A stretch of DNA of 60,000 bases from Polytrichum commune (taxonomy: Eukaryota > Streptophyta > Polytrichopsida > Polytrichales > Polytrichaceae): positions 2,358,501 through 2,418,500 of the forward strand of contig OX485805.1 of assembly GCA_950295325.1 (NCBI GenBank), written 5' to 3'. The notes under the pieces were generated by a model. That model saw only the letters and a list, made by a program, of their open reading frames with translations, had not been told where the DNA came from and made no database searches. The translations under genes were made by a program, and so were the position numbers. Shown in pieces: positions 13,115 to 30,620 of the stretch. Position 1 is the first letter of the stretch, and the number at the start of each line of letters is the position of its first letter.

Positions 13115-14493
13115 ATTATTACTTGGCCTACCACTCCCATGTGTAGAGCAAATCCCTTTGTGATTTCCAATCTAAGGTACATGGCCCTACTATGAGCACT
13201 TCAAACTGCACAAACAATGTTCACCATTGCATTATATCGGGGGTTGTTAGATCTGGTTATTGATTTCATTACATCAGATTATCATTTCAAGTTTCAAAAC
13301 CCATATTGAGATGCAAAAGCTATAAGTAAAAGGTGACAAAACGAACGTATGAAAGCTTTGATGGTCATCTCATTCCACTGCAAGCTGTTGCTGTAGGAAA
13401 ACAACCATTTCTACACCATTCTTGTTACTAGATCACACAAGCTTTCTCAAACAGCAGGAGACACCTATTGACTAATCTAGTGTGTAGGTGTTGAAAATAT
13501 GATCACAATATTTCCAAATTTTGGTTCCATTCTGATTTCCTCTCTTGCTCCATCCGTTGCTATATACCACTCAAAAACGGGAGTGATCACATAAAGTAGA
13601 AGCACCTTAAAGTGAGTATACATAACAGCCGTATGAACTCAAAATGTAAATAAAATGAAATAAAATTCCAGGTAGAAATAAAGAAATTCCAATGTTCATT
13701 TTATTTTCCTTCTCAATGTTGAAATAAATACATACAGTTGAAGTGAAAACAGTATTGACACTTGAAATCGTTAGACCTTGTTGTTCACATGGAGAACATT
13801 CTCAATCAACATGTACTTATTATGCAAGATTTTCAAAGCAGCTTAATTTTTCCTTATAACATTGACATATTTACAGGTGCTAGCAGTTTCGGACGATGCT
13901 TCGTTCGACTTTATGTATCCAATTTTGACGAAGATTTCTCCACGTGCAAGGACCTTGTTCAATCCAAGGACCTTGTTGCACCTACTTGTTGGACATAAAT
14001 TAAGGAACGTTTTTGTGACGAACGATGATGATCTCAAGAAACCACCAGGTTGACAAATTGACAACATTGCACATAAATTCTCTGCAAAACTAAACAGACG
14101 TCCTGCTTTCAGTCTGTACGTACATAAAACCATCCAGCAGTCATCGGGCAGGAGGAAGGACATATTGTACAATCTTCCTGTAAAAAAGGCTCAACGCCTA
14201 GCCAAATTATTAATACCCAAAATTTCTGACATGGATCGATTTCCACTATCTCGAACAAACGACTGCCAGGGCCTCTCCTTCACTGAACTCGAAATCTGGA
14301 GGTCATGGTTGTGCCGTTTTTAAGGATTCTCTAACTTATACCTGCACCAGTACCAAGAATTTAGTGTCTGCCATCACCACTATGGGTACCTCTCGCTGTG
14401 TCCTATTTTAAGTATCCTAGAATGTGGAAAATTTGCTTTGGACCAAGTTCAAATCTAATTCTGAAAAACTTGTCCATTTTGGATTTGACCGCT
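13115..14493. other. 3' flank of the GapCp gene
   Basis: No supported coding exon. The part next to 14493 should hold the GapCp 3' untranslated region on the minus strand, but no decisive poly(A) signal could be chosen. The rest is unassigned. Confidence 0.4.
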
Positions 14494-18357
<3,864 letters not shown>

Positions 18358-18800
18358 TGTTGATGATTGTGGCAGCGATCGAAGGAAGAATCGATCTGAT
18401 GTGCACGCTGCCTTTGGGAGACAGGGGAAGGGAGGAGACGGAAGCGACGCGAGCGTGGCGATGGCGACGAGGGGGGAGAGTTGCCGTGTGTGTGTGTAAG
18501 CTTAAGAAGATGCAAAGTGGAGTCCGCCCGCGGCGCACAGCACGGGCGGCTGCCCAGGCGTGGCCTGCCCTGCCCTGCCTGCCCGGGTGAGTGCAGGGGC
18601 AGCTGACCAAAAAAACTAGTGAAGGGGCAGGAGGTAAGAGGCAGCCCCTCCTGGTTGGACTCCTCCACAGTGGACCCAATTTGTTCCCGTGCCCTTTGGT
18701 TGGTGTGCTTCTCTTGGGGTTTCCACCAGTGCAGTGTTGGTGGCCCCATGGGCTCCATATACAACATTCAATCCAACGGTGTTGAACCACCCCGTGACAT
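18358..18800 (-). promoter_or_regulatory. probable 5' leader and promoter region of GapCp
   Basis: GC-rich sequence directly upstream of the GapCp start codon, including a GT/CA dinucleotide run near 18486-18500 and CCTGCC repeats near 18563-18582. No TATA box could be placed with confidence. The long minus-strand frames here continue upstream of the ATG in other frames and are not a separate gene. Confidence 0.4.
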
Positions 18801-19152
18801 CTAATGGTCTTGAATGACCTCCTAACAAGAAGAAGAAGAACTCCGGCCTATGAGGAGGCCGGACTGAATAGAGAGTGTTTGTTCGTAGACCATCCTTGGT
18901 CACGTTGTCAAGGACAGTGGCGTCGGGTGTGAAACTACTCCACTCTTTGCAAGGAGTCGACACTACGTTAGTAGCTAGCAGATTCTATCTTAGGGATACT
19001 ACCACTTTAGAAAGCAAGGTATAAGGGTGTGGTTTGGTTGATGAATGGACACCAAGTCATTAGCTCTCCACACTTCCATGCTCAAAGATAGCTTGGGAGC
19101 AAAGCAAGGCGGTACAACGATAGAGAGGGGGTTGGTAATCGTTTCATGTGGA

Positions 19153-19485
19153 GGCCACACTAGTTTGAAAACGTTGGTTTTGAAACGGAGTTTGGTAAGC
19201 CAAGGTAAACGAACTTACATTGTTATGTGCCTAACTTTGAGGTGTTTGGTTGCAAGGTCGGTCCCTCTTTTATTGGGTACAAACGATTGTTTTCAACTCA
19301 GACTCGAGGTGGCCGTTTTGCAAGGCTTAAAACCTCCATTTTCGATCCGAGTTGGAAACGGACAATTTTAACCAAACAAAGAGGAACCAAGCTCCTCAAG
19401 TCAAGCACTTAACAAGGCATACGTTTTTTTTATCTTGGCTTACCAAACTCCATTTTGATACCGTCGTTTTCGAAGGTGTGTGGCC
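19153..19485. mobile_element. 333-bp MITE with long imperfect TIRs
   Basis: GGCCACAC opens both ends. Inside, GGAGTTTGGTAAGCCAAG (left) is matched by the reverse complement of the right arm. The imperfect TIR runs about 50 bp. No transposase coding. Confidence 0.75.
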
Positions 19486-20140
19486 TTCCCTTCGGTGGGA
19501 GCCCTGCCCCTTCAAACTGCAAATCCAATTTTTGTCACAACCGGCTAAGCCAAGTATGGGCTAAGATTATAGTTGCCTCCTAGTAAAGAGTTGCATATAC
19601 CATAACAAGCCGGCACCCCCCCCCCTTCCATGGCCCATTGAACTCAACAAGCATGTTGAATGATGTTCGGCTACTTGACCACTATTGGTTTGTAATACCT
19701 ATCATGTAAATGTTGCTATTTAGTGGGTATAAGGTACAATGTGATTTCTTTTTGTAGATTTATTTGAGTTATCTTATGTGCATGTGCAGTTTAAGTGCAA
19801 ATTCGTTGATCATTTCAGTTTGTGACTTTTGAAAAAATATACATATATAATCAATTTGTCCCATATTGAGGAACATTGTAAACGAACAAGTAGTGACATG
19901 TATCAAACAATATGTGGTATCTAAGGTTATGTATGTTAAATGTTACCTAACATTAGCAATTTGCCCTCAAACACTTCACACATGTCAATGCACACGTCCA
20001 AGTTTTGAACATCCTCAAATAATGCATGGAATGCCAATAGAATAAAGAAACAAAGTATAGAAAGCTCACCTACACAAACTTTTGGGTATTCCAAACAAGG
20101 TGTCCAAGTCACCCATGCCTCGAGCATTGAAATAAGTAGG

Positions 20141-20374
20141 ATTTAAGTATATTTGGATTTATGCATGAGTTTTTGGACAAGACCAACCGCTAATATGAAG
20201 TACACTACATTGCAAGACTACACAAATTTGGTGGTTGGCAAACTTGGAATACAAACATTCAAAGTTGTAGTTATTATGTTGTTGTTTTTGTTTTTCTCGT
20301 TTGATGTTTTTGTTCCCACAAGTGCACATCCCTTATTATTTTTGGACAAGTGGGTTGTCCAAATATACTTAAAT
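20141..20374. mobile_element. short element with perfect 17-bp inverted termini
   Basis: ATTTAAGTATATTTGGA at 20141-20157 is exactly reverse-complemented at 20358-20374. The interior is non-coding. No clear target duplication. It could also be a chance fold-back. Confidence 0.5.
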
Positions 20375-21329
20375 GGCTGCTAAACATAAAAGACCATAAC
20401 TTGCTCTAACATGAACGTGTTAGATGTCCAACATCCAAGTGTTTGTGACACCCATGTAAGTCGAAGGTGAAAACATTGGAGACCTTTTATGAATAGCTCC
20501 AAACACGTATTATTAATTCCATGATTAGCTTCATTATAGACCCCGCATTGGTCTAGTAAGATTAATTCAAGATAAAGCATCCACATAACTAGTATCGGAC
20601 ACCACCATTCCTAAACCTACCCAAAAACCATTTAAGAGCCATCGTGTAGATTGTATTAACAATCTACAAAAAGTATTGTATAATACAACAAAAAGCGTGT
20701 CATTGGTGGGGATCGTATTAAAAATTGAATGATTTGAAAGTGGGATAGCCAACGTTCTACTCATAAATGCAGTGCAATAATAGATAGGATGTCACTTAAT
20801 GTTTCAAAGCATAAATAAGAATCACACACACACACATATTTTAGGGTATTGAAGTTTCATTTACATAATATAAAAGATATATTTTGAGAATAGTCATGAA
20901 TGTATGAAGAACATCCCATAATTCTGCACATTATTTTGTAGCAACCTTTAATATAACCCTTTATCTCTAGTGGTTCATATCTCTACAAAGGAGTGACCCC
21001 CCCCCCATACACACACACATGAATAGTTCACGTTACATTCCAATCTTGTGGATGCTCATTGTTGGAAAGAATACATAAAAGGAAAGACATATTCAAATAT
21101 ATCCTCAGCTCGAAGATAGTTTGTTATCCGTTAGACTCTAGTTTATAAAGAGTTGTTGATAAAGAAATTATTGTGTGTTATGTTAAACTTTGATACCAAC
21201 ATAACATTAGTCGACAAGCATAGGCACTTCCATGCCCAAAACATACCTCGGCCAATACTTACACAACATTGGGCACCTAACGCCCATGTGCAACTTGGTA
21301 ACATTCCTTTCTTGCAAGATGCATGGTAC

Positions 21330-21790
21330 ACCCTAAACTCCATAGTATCACACTTGTAGCAACCAAAGTGCATGTGATATTACAGAGTTTTGTAGTGTTA
21401 ACATGGATGTGTCATACTACAAAATTAGTGTAGCATGTGACACTATGGAATAACACAAAGTGCAACATTTTAATGGTGTGGTGTGGTCCATTCCACTTGG
21501 CCTTCCCAGACGATGTGGCATATGCATGCACCAACATTCAACAAGTGGCAGAAGAAGAAGAAGAAGAAGAAGACACTCCACATGTTGACACATGGCGCAA
21601 TGTGAGGGTGTGGGTTGACTTCTTTGGTGGTTTGCATTAATGACAAATTTTGTGATACAAGGGAGGAAAATGTGACAATAAGGAGTGAGAGTTGAACTAC
21701 AAGCATCCGTTCCCTAGGGTTTCGGGATATTCGAGAGTGTGTGACATTATGGAAGTTGATATTACGGAGTTTAAGGTGTAATTGCATGCC
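21330..21790. repeat. dispersed repeat, inverted relative to 47745-48065
   Basis: Shared ordered blocks (one copy reverse-complemented): AAACTCC(A/G)TA(A/G)TATCA, TATGGAATAACACAA, TTCTTTGGTGGTTT, AAGGAGTGAGA and CCCTAGGG. It contains a (GAA)n run near 21551-21573. Probably a non-autonomous DNA transposon. Confidence 0.6.
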
Positions 21791-22165
21791 GGTACCCACA
21801 CAAGCGGTACAACTACAAGTAGACCGGACACTATTTCATAATGTAGACTTTTTAATGGAAAGAAGGCTAGGGGCCTTGTGCAACAACTCCATCTCCAACC
21901 ATTCAAACGCACTTCTCGACAAATTGTGGATCAACATGACACTATAACCAATTCGATCGAAAGTCGGGAGATTCCTCAACAATCCTCCTTTGATTCCATG
22001 GCCCACCCAGTTCACTTCGGCTGTTCACTAAAATAGTATAGTTCTAACTCTAATTGTAGTTGTGTTGTTGAGATTCACAAGTTCGGCTCCTCAATGAAGT
22101 GGCTTGGCCACTCATGTGGCCACTTGTGCATAGAAAATTCGATAAACCATCAAACGCTCGACTTA

Positions 22166-22666
22166 GGGCCACTTCGCACACGATCCAAGAGCCGTGACCA
22201 TGGAATTGTGAGAGCCCAAAAGAAAAGTGTCCAAAGGCCGTCCCAACACACCTCCAACATCATGTAGTGTGGTCACGGGCTCTCAAGTGTAGTGTGAAGG
22301 CATATGTGACTGGGCCCTCAACCAAATGCTATTTCAATGAATTTCTATTCACGCGGGTCCTCCCACATGATAAAATAGAATAAACCAACAGTTGTGAGCG
22401 TTCGGAGTGCCATGGTCTCCCGGTTTTGTGGTAGGCTTACCTCCAAGAGGCGGTTTTTGAAAATAGTCCAAGCGACCATGAAACATGGTCCATTTGATGC
22501 CACGTAGGAATCCATGTAGACTTTACATCCATGTTGCATTCATATACTCCGTTGGTCCCTCAAGTGTAGTGTGAAGCGAACTTGGACCGGCTCCACCTTT
22601 TCCACCAATGAGAGAGCTTGAAGTGTAACGGTCACGGGCTCTCAGTCTCGTGTGTGAAGTGGCCCC
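22166..22666. mobile_element. Harbinger-like MITE, TTA target duplication
   Basis: The element begins GGGCCACTTCGCACACGA; its right end reverse-complements to GGGGCCACTTCACACACGA. It is flanked by TTA at 22163-22165 and 22667-22669. Length 501 bp, no coding. The right half is related, inverted, to 30621-30832. The 3-bp TTA duplication and GGG-starting TIR are standard for Tourist/PIF-Harbinger MITEs. Confidence 0.85.
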
Positions 22667-22669
22667 TTA

Positions 22670-24959
22670 TGATATAACCTAGGTCAAGATCAACCTTCAC
22701 ATTTGTGACCCATTTGTGAATTATTGACCACGGCTCTTCTATCAACAACTCTCCATCGTAGCCAACTCCAAAAAGACATTTGTAAGAACAACGTGCTTGT
22801 GATATTGTTGACATGTGTGGTCATAAAGCAAAAAGTTTTCAAGCTCGAGCAGCTAGAAATAGTGTGTCGAATAGAAAAATGAATGAGGCCATGGTATACT
22901 AATGGGACACATAGATAGGAACCATGGGTCTTGTCACTAGAGGAGTTTGAATTCCTAGATTTAGGAAATTCTTGTGTAACCTCTTCTAAAGTAGTAGCAT
23001 CAAAGTTCACTACTTATATAGATGGTGGGTGGCTTTACTATTGAACTTCGTGGTATAAAGTTTTGTGACAACTACCAAGAGGAGGGTGAAAACACAAGGG
23101 TGACATCCCTGGATGTAACTTTAGGTGTATTGGTTTTATTTGGTTTGTTTTCATTTTCTTCAACTCCTATCGATTATAAAGTGATTGGTATAATGAACAA
23201 TGATTCCAAAGGAAACCATAAAATAAAATTTGGACCTTCAAAAATTCCAATTTCATCTAAATGTGTGTTAAAGAGAGAAAGATAAATATTATTCATAGAG
23301 TTGTTTTCTTCACAAAGATATATAAAATATCATTTACATAGTTTATTCTTGAATGATGTAGTCACCAAGCTAGTGCCCAATGCCATTAATCTATCAACAT
23401 TTCAAAAACCGTTATATTTTTTTACATTCAATATATTTTGTTGAATGCTATAGTTACCGAACCAATGTCCAACGCATACCATCACTAGTAAGAGTACATC
23501 AAAGGCCACTCTATTGAATCTAGCTACATTGTTTATGGTATATAGCATTGATGTGACTTACCCTTCACATCAATATAGTGTGGCCCGCAATGTGCATTAT
23601 CGTGCATTATTGTGCAATGAAATAGTGTGGAACCTTATACTCAAGTGAGTTGCTTTGCATCAATCTCTTCACGTACCCAAATTCACGGAAATGTTATTTT
23701 GATACAATAACATTTAACTAATTTTTTTTTTGGTGAAATGATTGTTTTCAATATGATTGAAATCTATTTTTGAAAATAAAATAAGCAATCTCCTTTCAAG
23801 GTCCAAAATCGTCCAAGTAGGACGGGTATCGGTTGGCTCTCACTTTGTTGGAAGTCCGTCAAATACACACTATTTCCAACCAATTGAAATAATGAAACAT
23901 GACCTACAACGTAGGCTTATGATGTAGCATGTCGTGGGTTGGAAAAGAGTGTGCACCCACAATATTATTCCTGATGTTTTAAATGTTGATTTCCTTGTAT
24001 GTATTGTGGCCCATAATATATACCATGAACAATGTCCTAGTGGACTGTAGTTTCGAAGCGGGTCCTAATCATTGTTGGAATGATACTTCCTTATTTGAGG
24101 ATTAAAATCTGTTTTTTTTAAAACAAAAGTATGTTTTTTTGGTTGGAGTAGAGAGTCATGGGCTGGGGTGAAACAACCCGTACACTACTGTAGTTCCTTG
24201 TTAGCAGGGTTGCAGTCATCAAACATAAAACCTATGTATGGGTTGGTTCGCCCTCCACAAGAGTCGTGTACACCAAACTTGTGTCACCCACAAGGAGGTG
24301 TGTAGGTATTGTTGATCCAAGTCCAACAAATACAACCAATGATAGTTTTTGCTACACCACCTGCCTCCCACTTGTAAAATATTACTACACATAAGCATGT
24401 GCCATCATGATCCATAGCACCCGGGTCTATAAATTTGTATCATAGGTCAGCTCTGCACTTGTTATCAAAATTTGCTCAACATGCTATCATCAATGGCCGG
24501 CCATTTGCAATTTTGGAACACCGATGGAGTAATGAAAAAAATTGCGATCCCCATTCCACCTTTCTAAAATGTACATATTAGTAGATGTGAGTAGCATAAT
24601 CATGTCATTTGATAAAGATGCATTGTCCTTTGTTGGGTGTCATGTCGGAGGCATATTGGCAGTTGCACACAACATGCACTAGTTGAGGTTTTTTGTATTT
24701 CTCTACAAGTAATAAGTATCTAGTTTGATATATATTTTAGTAAATATTGACAAAGGACTTGTCTAGAATAAATAATGCACATGAGAGTATTTTTGCGCAC
24801 TTGATACATGCACATTACACAAAAATAATTATTTGAAGGAAGAAACTAAAAGAATATGATGAAAATCATGATTATACATACTTTGAGAAGTAATACGATA
24901 AAATATATCCCTCTAGACATGTATTGTTTTCACAAATAATGCGGCGTGCATGTGACTAA
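22670..24959. other. gene-free stretch
   Basis: No supported gene. The ORF at 23022-23285 has no recognisable domain. A phrase with GGCTGGGGTGAAACAACCCG near 24163-24182 is matched, inverted, near 45910, suggesting another dispersed repeat. Confidence 0.4.
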
Positions 24960-24967
24960 CACGTGCT

Positions 24968-25254
24968 CTTGGGGGTTCACTCCCTTCCTTTATATTTTGC
25001 ATACACGTGCGTTCGGGACCTATTTATTGGGGGGTTATTTATCTTGCAAAAAAGATTATAAGGTGATGGTATTTTACATGTAAAAAACCTACAAATATTA
25101 TATGTGATGGTATTTTACATGTAAACATGTTTCACCATTTTAAAATCCCCTATTTTACATGTACATTTTTTATAAAATTTATCTACAATGAATATATTGG
25201 ACCCTATTTTTTATCGCACGTTGTTCTACGATTTTCGCCAGTGACCCCCCCGAG
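24968..25254. mobile_element. 287-bp TIR element with 8-bp target duplication, copy 1
   Basis: The left end CTTGGGGGTTCACTCCC and reverse-complemented right end CTCGGGGGGGTCACTGGC form about 17-bp TIRs. CACGTGCT flanks both sides (24960-24967, 25255-25262). The interior has repeated TATTTTACATGTA phrases. An 8-9 bp duplication suggests hAT or Mutator mobilisation. A second copy lies inverted at 43403-44025. Confidence 0.8.
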
Positions 25255-26488
25255 CACGTGCTACAAAAAAAAATCAATTCACATCTTGGAATAGTTGTTG
25301 TCATTTCTATCAAAGAGTATGCCGATAGAAGTGCACATATAAAATTTCAGTTTGTCCAAAACTCATAAATAAGTCTAGATTTACTCAACCATGGTTATTG
25401 AATGATCGATCTTGAATGGAAGAGCACCATATCAACCAAAAAATACTACTTTTAGGTAGAAATGGATCACATACTTTCCAACCAACTTGAGCGGTGATGT
25501 TCTTCAAATCGCTTTATCTTGACAGGTATGAACATTCAAATGAAGCATCTCCTTGACATTGTGTTTCCGGTCATAGCTTTGTGTTGCATATTTAACTTAC
25601 TTGCGGTAAAGAAGAATGTATGACCAGAATCAAGCTCATGGAAATCCAAAATTCTCAAAACTCTAAACAAAGCTGTCAAATTACCTCCTACAATGACTTA
25701 ATATCACTTTGTAAGTACACTTAATAGTCCTATTAGTGCGGATCTCAATGATTCTCTAGAGCCCATAATATTTTGAACATGGTCTAAATCTCTAGTTTGA
25801 AACGTATCTTTATTATTTTTTTAATAGGAAATTGACGTGAGTGAATGTTTTCTTATGTTTTCTTTTTTATGTAAGGTGGTTATTTTGTTTTGTCTAAGGT
25901 GTTGATCAAAGTTGTCAATGAGGATTGAGGGGCAAGACCCCGGATATTTGATCCGTGTTTATTCCACCCCAACTAGACAATTAGAGTGGCGCAAATTAAT
26001 CATTTCCACACTAATTTTCACCCATGTTGCTAGGATTCTTTTGGTCCACTTTACAGTAGAGTTCAAGGACCCTTGACATGTGATATACAAATGGTGTGAT
26101 TGGTTGAGAAGCTGGAGATGGTCCAAGCTCACTTTAACCTAGACCTTGAAAACCTAGGGGACCAAAGGAATTCAAATGGATGAAAAATCTACATGGCATC
26201 CTACATGATAGCAAGTGGATTGTATTTCATGGCTTGCCATATATTGTGTTAGGCCCATTGAAAAGTAGTGGGTTTAACACAAAACTAAGGGCCATGGCAA
26301 TTAAACTAATGGTTATCATTAGCTCTTAGAAAAATTATATTATCATGGTGGGAAACCGAACCCAAACATATGTTGCGGTCCCTCGACATGGCCCACTTTC
26401 ACTTCACACTAAGCTAGAGGGTCCATCAATTTTAAAGCTGAATTTCTATTTCCCAAGGTACGGCCTTTGGATGATTTTCAAGGGCCCT

Positions 26489-26492
<4 letters not shown>

Positions 26493-26522
<30 letters not shown>
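26493..26522. repeat. (GA)n microsatellite
   Basis: Uninterrupted GA dinucleotides. The overlapping ORF is an artefact. Confidence 0.9.
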
Positions 26523-26525
<3 letters not shown>

Positions 26526-26812
26526 TATTGTATACCCATGTACCTCTTATCCATCCAACATAATAACTTGAACCCCTATAGGTTTGTTTTTGATTCATCT
26601 CAAAATGACCTCAGGTTGGCTAATTCGGGGTCTTCAAAGCTAATTATGGTGTCAAGTTCTCATTGTTCACGGCTCTTGGTTTGTGTGTAAAATTGGGCCT
26701 TGTGTACATGGTGTCCTCGTAGATTTCGAAGAAGAAATGCTCGTGGACGTGACCGGTGTAAGTTACCCAATATTATTATAGTGCATCACTCACATTGTTT
26801 GAATTACCAAGT

Positions 26813-26950
26813 TTGAGATGACCCTAAACTACCGGGCAATAGTGAAGACGTACCCATTTTCGAATGAAGTGGTCGACAGTTCGATTCCCGTTGTGAAATC
26901 TTCTCTCTACTTGACTAAATTTTTTTTTAAAAAAAAAAAAAAAAAAAAAA
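26813..26950 (+). mobile_element. tRNA-type SINE, older copy
   Basis: Shares GAGATGACC(C/T)TAAACTAC at its start, a B-box-like AGTTCGATTCCC and TGTGAAATC(T/C)(T/C)CTCTCTACTTGAC with the copy at 40526-40714. It ends in a long A run. No target duplication is clear. Confidence 0.7.
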
Positions 26951-27589
26951 CTAGCTAGGTGGGTAGGAAGCCAAGAGCCCACCCACCGCAAGATAGACAA
27001 TAAACCCCACCCTACACCGAGAGGATTCTTGAGCAGGGTATGGCCAAGAGGCTCGAATTCACGTCAGATTGCCCAACGGTGGTTGTTTATTTATTTACTA
27101 TTAGATGGCTAACCTGCTTTTACAAACACATTATAATATATGCACATACCCTGCCAATTCAGGGGGGCCTTCATCCTCTACTGCAGCTTAGCAAATCCAA
27201 TATACAATAAGTTAACAGCAAAACGTTTGATTAATTCACCAGTAGATACCGGGGCTGCCCGGGGCAGGCTGCCCTGCATGAAAAAATTGGGATATAGGAA
27301 TGATATTGGAGGGACTCCGGACTCGGGCCAGACAGTCTATGTTGGGGAACCCGAAAGGAAGTTTGTCCAGGCACCAAGATATTATTAAGGGCCTAGGCTA
27401 TGTCTGTGTTAATAAAAATATCTTAAGGCCAATGGAGGGTTGGCGTCGCAGAGGGCCCCACCACATGGCCTCCCATCTTGGGGTGGCCCCCTCGGTCAGT
27501 GAAAGAGCACGGAGACCTGGTGGAGGGCCCCTCCGGTCCGGTGGTGGGGTCCGTACCGATGTGCAGTAGTTCTTGCATTTCCCGAGGAT

Positions 27590-28010
27590 TCTATAATGTC
27601 TCGAAACACGACAAATGTTGGGTGTTGTTTTGGTTCGTTTCTCATGTTCTCCAACTTCTACCGATTAGATTCATACAACAAAGCTCGTGTTGCATTAATA
27701 AATCTACGATGAAGCATTTGCAAACGTCGGATTGGAAATTGGACCTCCTCTGGTTTAGATATGGTTATCGGAAGTGCATGTTTCCTGATTTATTGATTGG
27801 ATACATGGGTCCTGCCAATTGTGTTTGCTGCTGAATGTAGAAGAGTTATTAGTATTTGGAGACGTAGTCCAACGTCTTCGAAACGTGTGTTGTTCTGATG
27901 TTTGCTCTTTGATCCTCATTGAACCATGTACTAGTATGATCTAGGGATCCAATTAAGAGAACGAGCCACTAAAGAACCAACTACCTTAAGGATGTGTGGC
28001 CCTTGTAAGA
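27590..28010 (+). repeat. dispersed repeat family R1, copy 2
   Basis: Shares CATGTTCTCCAACTTCTA, GGAAGTGCATGTTT, GACGTAGTCCAA and TGTTTGCTCTTTGATCCT with 46720-47090, in the same order over about 400 bp. Non-coding. Confidence 0.75.
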
Positions 28011-28381
28011 TGGGTGTGGGCGCTTTTAACTCCACAAACGATTTTGGTCGTTGGATCATATCGTGAATTGTTGCAACTTAGTAGGAGTTGCCAATCAAAC
28101 AACATTCTTCAAATTTCACAATCCGTTCACTTTATGTACCTAACTAGGTGGGTTTCGACATAATATTGTTCATGACATCATTCACGACATTGTTCATTGT
28201 TCTTGTAAATTGGTTTTCATACGTTGTTCTCTACAATGTGTCATGTGTTACAATAATTGTTGGGTATCCCAATTCCATATTCTTACCCTTAAAATTTAAG
28301 TTGAAATGGGAAGAGTGTTCAAAGAAATAAAAACGAGTTTATGCAATCGTCTAGGGCTCTAGGTTTTGGTCCCATTGAACC

Positions 28382-30345
28382 TAATGGAGGATGATATCCT
28401 ACCCCCTATGAGCCTTTTTGGGGAGGCAAATACGGGCAAGGGCAGCTGCCCCACAAAAAAAATGGGATTTTCTGGACCCGACCGAAAACTTCTACCCGCC
28501 CCGCCTGACTTTCAAAAAATCATTGTCCTTGCATTCTTGAAGGTCACTTCTCCACAAAACCCGTATTGAGTGCATTTCATCTTCAAGGTCCAAAATCCAA
28601 TATCTATGTTCACTTCCATTGAGTAAATATGCAATTGACTAGGATTTCATTTTTGAAGTGATACCTACAATAAATCATGTAATTAACTTGGAAGTAAAAA
28701 ATATTACAAAACCCTCATTAGCACTAAGGTTATGATTTTGTGACTTACCATTGAAAGGGTCTTTGTCATTCTAAAGTGGAACTATAATTAGGTTTTACAA
28801 AATTTTAGTATTTTCATTTTATAATGTTTTAGTTAACACCTTCTACTTTCAAAAAGTATTCATACACACTCAAACTAATAAAGTGTGATAATGTGTAATC
28901 AAGTCTAAAAAATCCTAATTAATTCTAAGTAAGCCCAATTAAATCAGAAAGTATGCTTATCAAATTAAATAAGCCTAATTACTTATAAATTGCACTTAAT
29001 CCTTATTTAATCCATACATGAGGAATGATGTGCTTAATTGCACTTGTTTAGGCTTCATTACACTTAACTGGGCTGAATGCACTTATCGTAGACATGCTAC
29101 TAACCGTGCATATTTGGGTTTCAAATGGTTTTCCACAAGGTGGGTTAAACCTTTTTAAAAAAAAAATTGTAATTAGTAATTAGTAAATGAGATGAGAGTA
29201 TTGTGGTAAAATGAAATGACAATTGTATTTGAAAAGTTGTAACCTTTCTACAATCAAGTTCACAACTATATGCATCAATGTGTGATCAATGTGCCATTCA
29301 CTAACCGTGCATGTTAGGTTTCACTAAAGGAGCTACAAATGTTGCCCTCTTCTTTGTAGGCATAGGAAATTGATGAGGTTTTGATATTGTCCTTTTGACT
29401 TGTGTAGCCATTTTCTTCTCAAGTTGTTGTTGAAATTTTTGCTTCTTTTTTGGCCATGGCAAGGTCTGCTCTTTTCATCTTCATCAAATTGCTACATCTA
29501 CACCTTGCTATGTGATTCGACTGAAGGAAACTTCATGATGAGTGTGAGTTGACAGTGATGTTTTAGGTCATTGGCGCGGTCATGATTGAGTTTGAGAGAC
29601 ATCGGACGGTTGAGATTGCATGTGATATAATTTGACGGCCGAGATTATAAGTACACGGTAAGTGGCATGGTGGAGTATCGTGACATGCACGGTAAGTGGT
29701 GCTGCACGGTTAGTAGCATGTCTACGATACTTGCACTTAATCAGGCTTAATTAGCTCAAATGTGTATGAAAACTTGTAGAAACCTAGGCCTTCTGCCAAA
29801 TTACCTTCTAATACGGTTATTTAGACTTAATTAGACATAATCATACTTAATTAGTTTGAGTGTGTATGAATACTTTTTGAAAGTAGAAGGTATTAACGAA
29901 AATATTATAAAATAAACATACTAAAATTTTGTAAGACCTAATTTTAGTTCCACTTTAGAATGACAAAGACCCTTTCAATGGTGAATCACAAAATTATAAC
30001 CTCAATGCTAATGAGGGTTTTGTAATATTTTTTACTTCCAAGTTAATTACATGCTTATTGTCAATCTCACTTCAAAAATGAAATCCCAGTTAATTGTTTA
30101 TTTACTCAATGGAAGTGAACATATATATTAGATTTTGGACCTTGGAGACGAACTGCACTCAATATGGGATTTATGAAGAAGTGGCCTTCAAGAATACAAG
30201 GGCAATGGTTTTTGGGAAGTCGGGCGGGATGGGTAGTAATTTTCGGTCGGATCCAAAAAAATCTAGTTTCTTTGTGGGGCAGTTGCCCCTACCCATATTT
30301 GCCTCCCCCGAAAGGCTCGTAGGGGGTAGGATGTCGTCCTCCGAA
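28382..30345. mobile_element. fold-back element with ~570-bp inverted arms
   Basis: The left arm (about 28382-28960) is reverse-complemented in the right arm (about 29740-30345). Matching blocks include CATCCTACCCCCTA/GATATCCTACCCCCTA, AAAGGGTCTTTGTCATTCTA and AGTATTCATACACACTCAAA. The loop is interrupted by the 642-bp element at 29086-29727. Without it the fold-back is about 1.3 kb. Open frames in the arms mirror each other and carry no known domain. Confidence 0.85.
29086..29727 (+). mobile_element. 642-bp TIR element, copy 1 (TA target site)
   Basis: Inverted ends of about 25 bp begin TCGTAGACATGCTACTAACC and the right end ends TAGCATGTCTACGA. TA dinucleotides flank both sides. Inserted in the loop of the fold-back at 28382-30345. 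No transposase. TA duplication suggests Tc1/mariner-type mobilisation. Confidence 0.9.
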
Positions 30346-30620
30346 CCTAACCCCTATGAAGAATGTCATGCACAAAGATTTCCATTTCAAGTACCATAAT
30401 AGATATGGGATGCCAAAGTTATGAGAGTTCAATGCAAACATTCTCTTTCTTTTTATACAATTGTATAGACCCTCCCAATTATGCTAACTACTAAATCTAA
30501 AGTGGTGTTTTTAATATGGGCTCATAGTCTAATTTCATTATAGCACGCATCTTTCCAGTGGTTCAAACTCACATACAAGTGTCTCAAATTCCAATGACCA
30601 TGTTAGAGTGAAGGGCCTTA

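Noticed and set aside
19227-19412. Protein FEVFGCKVGPS resembling the copia 'FGC' motif
   Set aside because: It lies within the inverted-repeat MITE 19153-19485 and has no neighbouring integrase motifs.
23022-23285. 87-codon ORF that looks moderately protein-like
   Set aside because: No domain, no splice partners and no homology pattern I can name; kept as unassigned.
30094-30399. 101-codon ORF and its counterpart at 28366-28569
   Set aside because: They come from the inverted arms of the fold-back element and read different strands of the same sequence; neither has a recognisable domain.
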